Assembly: GCA_964571765.1 (NCBI GenBank)
Contig: CAZNDH010000019.1
Location: 1 to 36,325 of the forward strand
Reading direction: 5' to 3'
From: ZC4RG35 sp964571765
Lineage (GTDB): Bacteria > Actinomycetota > Acidimicrobiia > Spongiisociales > ZC4RG35
DNA length: 36,325 bases
The notes under the pieces were generated by a model. The model saw nothing but the letters and a program-made list of their open reading frames with translations. It had not been told where the DNA came from and did not search any database. The stretch's first letter is position 1, and each line of letters opens with the position of its first letter. Shown here piece after piece: positions 1 through 6,288 of this stretch. A program made the position numbers and the translations under genes.

Positions 1-91
1 TACCACCCTCGTCGCCGCATGCGGCGACGATGAAGGCGAGTACCACGGTGAGTGCGATCAGATGTCGCGATCTCCAAGATTTGCTACTCAT
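1..91 (-). CDS. N-terminus of a secreted lipoprotein, cut by the window edge
   Basis: Reading leftward from the ATG at 91, thirty codons are visible before the edge. They encode a typical lipoprotein signal peptide: a basic start (MSSKSWRSRH), a hydrophobic core (LIALTVVLAFI) and a lipobox ending VAAC, with the lipidated cysteine at residue 25, followed by GDEGG. A Shine-Dalgarno GGAGG lies at 104-108, about 12 nt upstream. The mature protein is outside the window, so its function cannot be read. Many actinobacterial lipoproteins of this form are ABC transporter solute-binding proteins, but that is only a guess here. The gene is divergent from the kinase-like gene at 284. Confidence 0.75.
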   Translation of the reverse strand, partial: MSSKSWRSRHLIALTVVLAFIVAACGDEGG

Positions 92-152
92 AGTTTCTTT
101 TTTCCTCCGTTTTGGCATGCCGACCACAAGCAACTCCGGGTCGGCGGTGGGG

Positions 153-158
153 AGTGTA
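153..158 (-). promoter_or_regulatory. Candidate -10 element for the left-edge lipoprotein
   Basis: On the minus strand 153-158 reads TACACT, which fits the TAnnnT pattern. It would give a 5' untranslated region of roughly 55 nt that contains the Shine-Dalgarno at 104-108. No good -35 is visible. The 92-283 interval otherwise holds only the divergent promoters and a tiny upstream ORF. Confidence 0.25.
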
Positions 159-228
159 GCGACGAGTCGACTGGGATGGGCAGTCGAAGAGGTCGGTGGT
201 GGCGCCTTCAACAACTCAGAGACGTCCC

Positions 229-256
229 TTGCCCGCGGACGACTCTGGGGTAGGTT
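229..256 (+). promoter_or_regulatory. Candidate promoter upstream of the kinase-like gene
   Basis: TTGCCC (229-234) and TAGGTT (251-256) are separated by 16 bp. The predicted start of transcription falls at about 263-264, directly at a GTG codon (264). Both hexamers are partial matches only. Confidence 0.35.
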
Positions 257-263
257 GCACGGG

Positions 264-284
264 GTGAGCCGCCGAATCCCCTGA
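264..284 (+). CDS. Possible six-codon leaderless upstream ORF
   Basis: A GTG at 264 lies 7 nt after the candidate -10 element and opens a six-codon frame (VSRRIP). Its TGA stop at 282-284 overlaps the ATG of the kinase-like gene (284-286) as TGATG. That ATG has no Shine-Dalgarno, so translation may be delivered by termination-reinitiation from this short frame. The evidence is positional only; the frame is far too short for any coding statistic. Confidence 0.25.
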   Translation: MSRRIP

Positions 285-1336
285 TGACATCGAGAGGAGA
301 CCCCCAAGGGACCCGTCCCGATACCGGCGAGATCCTCGCCCTCCTTCCCGACGTCGTGGTCCAGGTCGACAGCTCGGGGAAGGTAGTCGAGGTCAACCGG
401 CCCGAGTGGTCGATGTTCGCCAAGGAGCCGACCGGCGACGACATAGCCGACCTCTTCGACGACCAGGCGAGGCCGCTCGTGCTCGGCCTGATCGAGGAAG
501 CCCGACGTTCGGGCAGTGCCCGGGGCGAGCTCGATACCGGCAACGAGCTCTACCGGGTGACCAGTCACAGGCTCCGATCCGCCGCGGTCACGCTGCTGGT
601 GTTCCACGACCTCACGGTGCGACGCAACGCCGAGCAGACTCTCATGGAGCTGATCCGGGACAAGAGCAACTTCCTGGCCACGGTGGGCCGTCAGCTGCAA
701 AACCCGCTGTCGGCGGTGATCGGCTTCGCCAACCTACTGGTCGAGCCCCATCCCGAGCTGGACGACAAGGTCAGGCTCTCCATGGTCCAGGGCATGACCG
801 ACCAAGCCTGGGATCTGGCCGGGATCGTCGAGGACCTCCTCACCGTTGCCCGGGCCGACATCGGCGACCTGAGGCTGGTCGACGTCCCGGTCAACCTGAG
901 CGCCAATGCCGCCCAGGTCATCGAGTCGATGGGGGAGCGGGGGCACCGGATCCTGATGACAGGCAACAAGGAGGTGACCGGCTCGGGAGACCCGGCCCGG
1001 TTTCGCCAGGTGGTGCGTAACCTGGTCAGCAACGCCCTGACCCACGGGATCGAGCCGGTGTCGGTGGGCATAACCCGCCAGGAGGACAGAGCGGTGCTTG
1101 CCGTCACCGATCGGGGTCCCGGTGTTCCCGAGGAGATGGAGGCCGAGATGTTCTCCCGGTTCGTCAGCCGTGTCGATGCCGGCGAGCCGGGGAGCTTCGG
1201 GATCGGGCTCTGGCTATCCCGCGAGTTGGCCAGCCTCATGGGAGGGGGGGTCGACTACCGCCGCGACCACGGGTTGACCACCTTCCGGGTGTGGATTCCG
1301 GCGATAGCCCCCCCAAAGGGCTCTCTGGCTTCATGA
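284..1336 (+). CDS. PAS-containing histidine-kinase-like protein without the phospho-acceptor histidine
   Basis: 350 residues, no membrane segment, so probably cytoplasmic. An N-terminal PAS-like region (about 15-115) is followed by a dimerisation/phospho-acceptor (HisKA) helix pair (about 122-190) and an ATPase domain (about 230-342). The ATPase motifs are intact: N box RNLVSN (245-250), G1 box DRGPG (276-280), G2 box GSFGIGL (303-309). In the H box, where families read SHELRTPL, this protein reads GRQLQNPL (135-142), so the catalytic histidine is Arg136 (codon 689-691), and the neighbouring Glu and Arg are Gln. It may be a regulatory pseudokinase that dimerises or binds ATP, or act on another residue. 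No response regulator gene is adjacent. The family assignment is firm; the output is unknown. Confidence 0.85.
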   Translation: MTSRGDPQGTRPDTGEILALLPDVVVQVDSSGKVVEVNRPEWSMFAKEPTGDDIADLFDDQARPLVLGLIEEARRSGSARGELDTGNELYRVTSHRLRSAAVTLLVFHDLTVRRNAEQTLMELIRDKSNFLATVGRQLQNPLSAVIGFANLLVEPHPELDDKVRLSMVQGMTDQAWDLAGIVEDLLTVARADIGDLRLVDVPVNLSANAAQVIESMGERGHRILMTGNKEVTGSGDPARFRQVVRNLVSNALTHGIEPVSVGITRQEDRAVLAVTDRGPGVPEEMEAEMFSRFVSRVDAGEPGSFGIGLWLSRELASLMGGGVDYRRDHGLTTFRVWIPAIAPPKGSLAS

Positions 1337-1375
1337 GTGGGAGCACTGTGGCCGTCCTAATCGGGAGCGAGGGTC

Positions 1376-1681
1376 CTAGCCGGGCAAGGCCTCGAGAAGG
1401 CGGTTACCCACCTCCGACTCGGTAACTCCGCCTATCAGCACCTGTTTGCGTCGGCTTCGGGAGCCCGAGATGATCGTCACGGCACGTGGTGGCACACCTA
1501 GTAGGTCGGCTATCAGTGAGGTCACCTCCCGGTTGGCCGCTCCATCGGCGGGCCGTGCTCTCACCGCCAGCTTCAGGGCCTCACCGTGGACACCGACCAA
1601 CCCGGTGCGTCCGGCTCCGGGCTGGACGTGGACTTCGAGGATCACCCCCCGATTGGTGGATGACATCCATGCCGCTGTCAT
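1376..1681 (-). CDS. DUF167 / YggU-family small protein
   Basis: 101 residues. The pattern of a short beta strand (ILEVHVQPGAGRTG), LKLAVRARPADGAANREV and VTIISGSRSRRKQVLI is the signature of the UPF0235/DUF167 family (E. coli YggU). The ARPADGAAN segment is the most conserved part of the family, whose biochemical role is not established. The ATG at 1681 was chosen because a TAGATT -10 element (1689-1694) lies exactly 7 nt upstream; an internal ATG at residue 6 is an alternative. It converges with the kinase-like gene (39-bp gap) and lies downstream of tyrA on the same strand. Confidence 0.8.
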   Translation of the reverse strand: MTAAWMSSTNRGVILEVHVQPGAGRTGLVGVHGEALKLAVRARPADGAANREVTSLIADLLGVPPRAVTIISGSRSRRKQVLIGGVTESEVGNRLLEALPG

Positions 1682-1688
1682 CCGGCAG

Positions 1689-1694
1689 AATCTA
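1689..1694 (-). promoter_or_regulatory. -10 element 7 nt before the DUF167 start codon
   Basis: On the minus strand TAGATT is followed by 7 nt and then ATG (1681). With a usual 7-nt discriminator, transcription would start at or next to the A of ATG, so the mRNA would be leaderless. No convincing -35 is visible. Confidence 0.45.
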
Positions 1695-1799
1695 TTTCCC
1701 CCTTGGGGAGCGGGGGACCCCGAACGGAGTGAGGCGAGGGAGTTGGCGCCCCTGATGGGCGGTGGTCCCCCTCGACGCCCTGCCGCCGCAGTCCCTCCC

Positions 1800-2825
1800 C
1801 TATCCCTGCTCGATGACGAAGCCCTCGGTGGTGAGGGCCTCGCGGAGACGTTCTGCAGTCGACGGGGTCACCGAGATGGTGAGGATCCCACCGCCCCCAT
1901 GCTCTCCATGGCGGAGCTGGAAGTCCCTCACGTTGGCCCGGCTTGCCTCGAGAGCGTGGCCCACCCGGGCGATCTCCCCAGGCCGGTCATAGAGAACCAC
2001 CTTGACCTGGACGTTGTGCTCCCCGATGGTTGACCTGGCTTCGCTGGCCGCGGCGAGAGCATCGCCAACCCCCCGATCGTCGCCCAGCCGGGACCGCCAA
2101 CGGGCGAGCTCCTCCTCGAGGTCGGAGATCGCCTCTTCGAGGTGGGCCCGGTTGGCGGCGAGAATCTCGACCCACCATGCCGGGTCGGAGGCAGCGATCC
2201 GGGTCAGGTCTCGAAACCCCCCACCGGCCAGGCCGATGGCGCCGGTGTCTCTCTCCGCCACCGACATCAGGGCTGCGGCCAGCAGGTGGGGGAGATGGCT
2301 GACCCGGGCAACTGCCGCGTCGTGGCCAGCCGCCGACATCCGCATCGGGTTGGCCCCTAGGGACCTCACTACCGCCTCCATGGCCTCGAGATCGGTTTGG
2401 CCGGCGTCGTCGACGGTGAGCACCCAGGTGGCGCCGTGGAAGAGATGGGATGAGGCCAGCGAGGGTCCGCTGGTGGCCCCACCAGCCATGGGGTGGCCGC
2501 CGACGAAGTGGGCGAGGTGGCTGGCGGCGGCCACCACCGGCGTCTTGACTCCGGCAACGTCGGTGACCAGCGCCGGGGTATCCAGCTCGGCGAGGCCGGC
2601 GACGGTCGCCGAAGGAGGGCCGGCGAGGACGAGGAGGTCGGCTTCCCCGATCCCGTCGGCGGCGTCATCCATAGCCTGGCCGAGAGCGCCTCGGCTCATC
2701 GCCGCCCCCAGAGCCGCCGTGTCGGGGTCCCATCCCGACACCTCCCAGCCCGCGCTGCGGAGGCCAAGGCCGATCGATGCCCCGATCAGGCCGGTGCCGT
2801 GGATGATGGCTCGCCGGGTGGTCAC
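1800..2825 (-). CDS. tyrA: Prephenate dehydrogenase with C-terminal ACT domain
   Basis: Converts prephenate to 4-hydroxyphenylpyruvate, the committed step to tyrosine. Starting at the GTG at 2825 the protein has 341 residues. A Rossmann motif (GTGLIGASIG) sits directly at the N-terminus with an acidic residue after the second strand (GWDPD), which suggests NAD. The segment GGHPMAGGATSG and the conserved SHLPHLLAAAL histidine motif are typical of TyrA. The last 75 or so residues form an ACT-type domain (VKVVLYDRPGEIARVG), a common site of feedback by aromatic amino acids. An upstream in-frame GTG at 2882 would add a Pro/Arg-rich, non-conserved extension, so 2825 is preferred. The gene is divergent from the leader peptide and fused pheA-aroF gene, which completes the Phe/Tyr branch. 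Confidence 0.9.
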   Translation of the reverse strand: MTTRRAIIHGTGLIGASIGLGLRSAGWEVSGWDPDTAALGAAMSRGALGQAMDDAADGIGEADLLVLAGPPSATVAGLAELDTPALVTDVAGVKTPVVAAASHLAHFVGGHPMAGGATSGPSLASSHLFHGATWVLTVDDAGQTDLEAMEAVVRSLGANPMRMSAAGHDAAVARVSHLPHLLAAALMSVAERDTGAIGLAGGGFRDLTRIAASDPAWWVEILAANRAHLEEAISDLEEELARWRSRLGDDRGVGDALAAASEARSTIGEHNVQVKVVLYDRPGEIARVGHALEASRANVRDFQLRHGEHGGGGILTISVTPSTAERLREALTTEGFVIEQG

Positions 2826-2849
2826 TGGTCGGGGGAGGGTAGGACGGTC

Positions 2850-2879
2850 TTGACGAGGCCGGGTCCTCTCGGGCAGAAT
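2850..2879 (+). promoter_or_regulatory. Promoter of the Phe/Tyr leader and fused aromatic gene
   Basis: TTGACG (2850-2855) and CAGAAT (2874-2879) are 18 bp apart, matching the -35 and -10 consensus at 5/6 and 4/6. The -10 ends 6 nt before the ATG of the leader peptide (2886), so the transcript should begin at or beside that A. Confidence 0.6.
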
Positions 2880-2885
2880 CACCTC

Positions 2886-2954
2886 ATGAACCGCGCCCGG
2901 CGCACCGAAGGCCTCTTCTTCGCCTTCTACGGCCGCGGCTACTTCGGCGCCTAG
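2886..2954 (+). CDS. Phe/Tyr-rich leader peptide upstream of pheA-aroF
   Basis: A 22-codon frame in the tyrA/pheA intergenic region. The first ten residues (MNRARRTEGL) hold no aromatic residue; the next ten (FFAFYGRGYF) hold four Phe and two Tyr, followed by Gly-Ala and TAG. All Phe codons are TTC and all Tyr codons TAC. Clustered codons for the pathway products, 84 nt upstream of the biosynthetic gene and directly behind its promoter, are the hallmark of a ribosome-mediated attenuation leader, like E. coli pheL. No Shine-Dalgarno precedes it, and the promoter geometry makes it leaderless. The downstream layout differs from a classical attenuator because I find no terminator with a U tract. 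I regard the leader as well supported and the mechanism as open. Confidence 0.75.
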   Translation: MNRARRTEGLFFAFYGRGYFGA

Positions 2955-2961
2955 CGCCGAA
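2943..2961 (+). promoter_or_regulatory. Hairpin over the leader stop codon
   Basis: TTCGGCGC (2943-2950) and GCGCCGAA (2954-2961) form a perfect 8-bp stem with a 3-nt loop. It covers the last Phe codon (2943-2945) and the TAG stop (2952-2954). A ribosome stalled at the first Phe codons (2916-2921) would leave it free to form, whereas one that reaches the stop would melt it. There is no U tract behind it. Confidence 0.5.
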
Positions 2962-3016
2962 CCCCCTCACTCCCGCTGTTCCAGAACCATCCGCAGTTTC
3001 CACCGCGCCCCCTCCC
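2962..3016 (+). promoter_or_regulatory. C-rich, G-poor segment resembling a Rho loading site
   Basis: Of these 55 nt about 31 are C and about 7 are G, a strong C-over-G bias just after the leader stop codon. Such unstructured C-rich RNA is the known feature of rut sites. Together with the absence of an intrinsic terminator this suggests Rho-dependent attenuation, as in the E. coli tna leader, but this is inference. Confidence 0.3.
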
Positions 3017-3031
3017 AGGGCATCCCAGGAG
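3012..3031 (+). promoter_or_regulatory. Hairpin that would mask the pheA-aroF ribosome binding site
   Basis: CTCC (3012-3015) can pair with GGAG (3028-3031), and inside it GGG (3018-3020) with CCC (3024-3026) around a CAT loop. GGAG is the core of the Shine-Dalgarno (AGGAG, 3027-3031) that serves the ATG at 3039. The stem is short, so this is a possibility only. Confidence 0.3.
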
Positions 3032-3038
3032 CAACCAA

Positions 3039-5039
3039 ATGGACGAGACCGCCACTTCACCCCTTGACCATCACCGAAACACCATCGACACCATCGACAA
3101 CGAGATCCTCGAGCTCCTCGCCAAGAGGAGATCGTTATCCCGCGACGTTGCCCGGGAGAAACTTCATCACGACCTCCCTTTCCACGATGAGCACCGTGAG
3201 CTGGGGTTGCTCGCCGACCGGATCGCCGTGGCAGAGGACTACCAGCTGGACCCCGGACTGGTTTCAAGGGTCTGGGAGACCATCCTCGACGATTCGGTCC
3301 GCCTCCAGCACGCCTTCGTCCAGGCCGAGTTGAACGGTGGGGGTGGCCAGTCGGTGAAGGTCGCCTTCCAGGGTGGGGAAGGTGCGTACAGCCATCTTGC
3401 CGCGCGGGAGCTGGTCGGCGGTGGCAAGGCTGCGTTCGTCGGGATGGAGCGATTCGTCGACGTTGCCGCCGCCGTCGAGCAGGGCAAGGCCGACATCGCC
3501 GTTCTTCCCATCGAGAACACCACCTCGGGGAGCATCGTCGAGGTCTACGACCTGCTCACCCACAGCCGGCTCACCGTGGTCGGTGAGGTCAAGCTGCTGG
3601 TGGAGCACTGTCTCCTGGGGACACCCGACTCCACGCTCGACAGGATCAGTACCATCCTCGCCCATCCCCAGGCGGTGGCCCAGTGCTCCAACTTCCTCCA
3701 AGACCTGGAGGGTGTCGAAGTGGTCTACCACGGCGACACTGCCCGATCGGGGGAGAAACTCAAGGTGCTCGGTGATCCCAGCGTGGGAGCCATCGCCGGC
3801 GCCGAGGCCGCCCAAATCCACGGGCTCAAAGTTCTGCGAACCGGGATCGGCAACCGGGCCAAGAACTACACCCGGTTCCTGGCGCTGTCCCGCACCGCCA
3901 TCGAGGTCGACCTGAGGGTGCCGGCCAAGACCTCGCTGGTTCTCTCGGTGGGCAACGAGCCAGGATCGCTCCTCGAGATCCTCGCCGAGTTCGGCAGGGA
4001 AGACATACCCCTGGTGAAGCTGGAGTCGCGTCCCAACCCGGACAACCCCTGGGAGGAGACCTTCTTCCTCGACTTCGACGGAAACCCGACCGACCCGGCG
4101 GTGTCACGAGCCCTCGATGGTGTCGGCCGCAAGGCACGCTTCCTCCGGGTGCTCGGCTGCTACCAGTCGAAGGACCTGCGCCCACAGAAGAGCCGTCGGG
4201 TGGCGCCCGCTGCGGCCGCGGCGACACCGGCAACGCCTCCAGAAGAGGTGTCCGATGTGGTCGATGCCCACCGTCTCGCAAGTCGTGGCAGGGAGCCAGC
4301 CAGCACCGTGGTCGAGGTCGACGGGGTCCGCATCGGGGAAGGTGACCCGGTGCTCATCGCCGGGCCCTGCGCCGTGGAGTCCCTCGACCAGGTGATGCGT
4401 TGCGCCCAGGCGGTCAAGGCCGCCGGCGGTGTGATGCTCCGGGGTGGATGCTTCAAGCCGAGGACCTCGCCGTACAGCTTCCAGGGGCTGGGCTACGAGG
4501 CACTGGAGATGCTCGCCGAGGCGGGACGGGCTTACGGCCTGCCCATCGTCACCGAGGTGCCGGCCCCGGAGCACGTGGGGCCGATGGCAGAGATCGCCGA
4601 CGTACTCCAAATCGGGGCGCGAAACATGCAGAACTTCGCCCTCCTTGCCGAAGTCGGCCGATCGCGCCGGCCGGTGCTGCTCAAGCGGGGGATGAGCGCC
4701 ACCATCGATGAGCTGCTTCAGGCTGCCGAATACATCCTCGCCGGGGGCAACCGTCAGGTGATCCTTTGCGAGCGGGGCATACGTACCTTCGAGAACTCGA
4801 CCCGGAACACGCTGGACATCGCCGCGGTGCCGGTACTGCGCCAGAGGACCCACCTCCCGGTTGTGGTGGATCCATCTCACGCTGCCGGGAAGCGTTCGCT
4901 GGTCATCCCGCTGGCCAAGGCGAGTCTGGCGGTCGGTGCCGACGGGGTGATGGTGGAGATCCACCCCGAACCGGAGAAGGCCCTCTCCGACGGCCCTCAG
5001 GCGCTGAGGTTCGAAGACCTCGCCGGTCTGATGGACTGA
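3039..5039 (+). CDS. pheA: Fused chorismate mutase, prephenate dehydratase (ACT) and DAHP synthase
   Basis: 666 residues carrying three enzymes. Residues 10-95: AroQ-type chorismate mutase (RNTIDTIDNEILELLAKR). Residues 107-285: prephenate dehydratase, with LPIENTTSGSIVEVYDLL (156-173) and the catalytic TRF (278-280). Residues 297-376: ACT domain with the Phe-binding ESRP motif (329-332). This part resembles the E. coli P-protein closely. An Ala/Pro-rich linker (about 380-424) leads to a type I-beta DAHP synthase (425-666) with AGPC (441-444), KPRTSPYSFQG (473-483), LLKRGM (547-552), DPSH (611-614) and VEIHPEP (639-645); Cys444, His614, Glu640 and Asp651 are the expected metal ligands. The protein would catalyse the first shikimate step and the two steps from chorismate to phenylpyruvate, and Phe bound at the ACT domain could control both. 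Shine-Dalgarno AGGAG at 3027-3031. Mutase-DAHP synthase and mutase-dehydratase fusions are known; this triple order is uncommon. Confidence 0.93.
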   Translation: MDETATSPLDHHRNTIDTIDNEILELLAKRRSLSRDVAREKLHHDLPFHDEHRELGLLADRIAVAEDYQLDPGLVSRVWETILDDSVRLQHAFVQAELNGGGGQSVKVAFQGGEGAYSHLAARELVGGGKAAFVGMERFVDVAAAVEQGKADIAVLPIENTTSGSIVEVYDLLTHSRLTVVGEVKLLVEHCLLGTPDSTLDRISTILAHPQAVAQCSNFLQDLEGVEVVYHGDTARSGEKLKVLGDPSVGAIAGAEAAQIHGLKVLRTGIGNRAKNYTRFLALSRTAIEVDLRVPAKTSLVLSVGNEPGSLLEILAEFGREDIPLVKLESRPNPDNPWEETFFLDFDGNPTDPAVSRALDGVGRKARFLRVLGCYQSKDLRPQKSRRVAPAAAAATPATPPEEVSDVVDAHRLASRGREPASTVVEVDGVRIGEGDPVLIAGPCAVESLDQVMRCAQAVKAAGGVMLRGGCFKPRTSPYSFQGLGYEALEMLAEAGRAYGLPIVTEVPAPEHVGPMAEIADVLQIGARNMQNFALLAEVGRSRRPVLLKRGMSATIDELLQAAEYILAGGNRQVILCERGIRTFENSTRNTLDIAAVPVLRQRTHLPVVVDPSHAAGKRSLVIPLAKASLAVGADGVMVEIHPEPEKALSDGPQALRFEDLAGLMD

Positions 5040-5050
5040 CATCCCACCCC

Positions 5051-5071
5051 GTCCCCCCGTTTATTGGGGAC
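5051..5071 (+). terminator. Weak hairpin after pheA-aroF
   Basis: GTCCCC (5051-5056) and GGGGAC (5066-5071) form a 6-bp stem with a 9-nt loop 11 nt after the stop codon. There is no U tract, so it is only a candidate terminator. Confidence 0.35.
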
Positions 5072-5129
5072 CGACGGGCCGTCAGCCGATCGAGGGGACC
5101 ATCGCGGTAGCGGGGGTTTGCCCTATGGT

Positions 5130-5135
5130 TATAGT
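5130..5135 (+). promoter_or_regulatory. -10 element of the iron uptake operon
   Basis: TATAGT matches TATAAT at 5/6. Transcription would begin near 5142, giving a leader of about 14 nt to the ATG at 5156 and placing the IdeR-like box over the start site. No clear -35 is visible. Confidence 0.5.
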
Positions 5136-5140
5136 GTTTA

Positions 5141-5159
5141 TTAGGTTGGCCGAACATGA
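5141..5159 (+). promoter_or_regulatory. IdeR/DtxR-type operator overlapping the fbpA start codon
   Basis: TTAGGTTGGCCGAACATGA matches the DtxR/IdeR consensus TTAGGTTAGCCTAACCTAA at 15 of 19 positions, with the left half perfect. It begins at the predicted transcription start and includes the fbpA start codon (5156-5158), so a bound repressor would block initiation or early elongation. The operon ends with a DtxR-family gene, the likely ligand of this site. Confidence 0.7.
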
Positions 5160-6259
5160 GGCGAAAGGGCTACCTCGCTCGAGGCTCACTGGCTGTCATC
5201 GCAGTGGGCATGTCCCTCCTCCTCACAGCCTGCGCCACTCGGGGAGGCGACGCCACCACCACCCAACCTGCCGGTGACACCAGCACTACCGGGTCGCAAC
5301 CGGCGACCACCATCACCGCCGGCCCCGCACCGGACCTCATCGTCTACTCGGGGCGCAACGAGAGCTTCATCGCCCCGGTAGTGGAATCCTTCACCGAAGC
5401 CACCGGCATCCGGGTGCGGGTCCGTTACGGGGACGGGACCACCGACCTGGCGACCACCATCATCAACGAGGGTGAGACCACCAACGCCGATGTGTTCTGG
5501 GCACAGGACCCGGCGTGGATCGGGGCCATCGGCGACCGTGGGCTGCTCACCACGCTCCCCGACGACATCCTCGAGCTCGTCGATCCGCACTATCGCGATG
5601 CCGACGGAGGGTGGGTGGGAGTCACCGGCCGCAGCCGGGTGTTGGTGTACAACCCCGACCTGGTCTCCGAGGAAGAGCTCCCCCACAGCATCTACGAGTT
5701 GATCGACCCCAGGTGGCGGGGGAGGATCGGCCTGGCGCCGACCAACGCCTCATTCATCGCCTTCGTGTCGGCGATGGAGCTGGTCGACGGGTCCGATGCC
5801 ACCCTGGAGTGGCTCGAGGGGATGGTGACCAACCAGGTTCAGCGTTACTCGGGCAACGGAGCGATCCTCCAGGCGGTGGCCGCCGGCGACTTGGCGGCCG
5901 GTCTGATCAATCACTACTACCTCGTCCAGCTGCAGGCCAACCAGGGCGAGGTGAACGCGGTGAACCACTTCCTCGACCCCGGCGACGTCGGCGCCCTGGT
6001 CGCCGCCACCGGCGTGGGAGTGCTCGAGCCGTCCAACAACCAGGAGGCGGCGCTGGCCTTCATCCGCTTCCTTCTCTCTGCCGAGGCGCAGGCCCACTTC
6101 TCGGAGAACCTCTACGAGTACGGCCTCATCGATGGGGCGCCGACACCTCCGGGGCAGATGCCCCTCGCCGACCTGGCCGGTCCCGACATCAACCTCTCCG
6201 ACCTGGCCGATCATCTGGAGAGCTCGGTGAGGCTGATCGCCCAGTCGGGTCTGAGTTGA
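5156..6259 (+). CDS. fbpA: Iron(III)-type ABC transporter solute-binding lipoprotein
   Basis: 367 residues. The signal peptide ends in the lipobox LLTAC (Cys26), followed by a Thr-rich linker (about 32-58). The mature fold begins with LIVYSGRNESFIAPVVESF, the usual start of FbpA/FutA ferric-ion binding proteins, and the tandem tyrosines Tyr254-Tyr255 (INHYYLVQ) are the iron-coordinating pair of this family. The protein would hold Fe(III), free or chelated, on the outer face of the membrane and pass it to the permease encoded 29 nt downstream. No good Shine-Dalgarno is present; the start was chosen from the signal peptide. An IdeR-like box covers the start codon. A related thiamine- or phosphonate-type binding protein is less likely because of the Tyr pair and the IdeR box. 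Confidence 0.88.
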   Translation: MRRKGYLARGSLAVIAVGMSLLLTACATRGGDATTTQPAGDTSTTGSQPATTITAGPAPDLIVYSGRNESFIAPVVESFTEATGIRVRVRYGDGTTDLATTIINEGETTNADVFWAQDPAWIGAIGDRGLLTTLPDDILELVDPHYRDADGGWVGVTGRSRVLVYNPDLVSEEELPHSIYELIDPRWRGRIGLAPTNASFIAFVSAMELVDGSDATLEWLEGMVTNQVQRYSGNGAILQAVAAGDLAAGLINHYYLVQLQANQGEVNAVNHFLDPGDVGALVAATGVGVLEPSNNQEAALAFIRFLLSAEAQAHFSENLYEYGLIDGAPTPPGQMPLADLAGPDINLSDLADHLESSVRLIAQSGLS

Positions 6260-6288
6260 GGGACCAACCGGTGTACCAGGGGCGCTAG

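Noticed and set aside
1712..1771. GGGGGACC and GGTCCCCC inverted arms in the tyrA/DUF167 gap
   Set aside because: The arms are far apart (44 nt) and G/C-only; likely compositional, with no supporting context.
2002..2853. Long plus-strand frame opposite tyrA
   Set aside because: Antisense shadow of a clear prephenate dehydrogenase gene; composition is Ser/Arg/Pro-rich without motifs.
2955..3038. Classical intrinsic terminator in the aromatic leader region
   Set aside because: The hairpin at 2943-2961 is followed by C-rich sequence, with no run of T in the whole interval.
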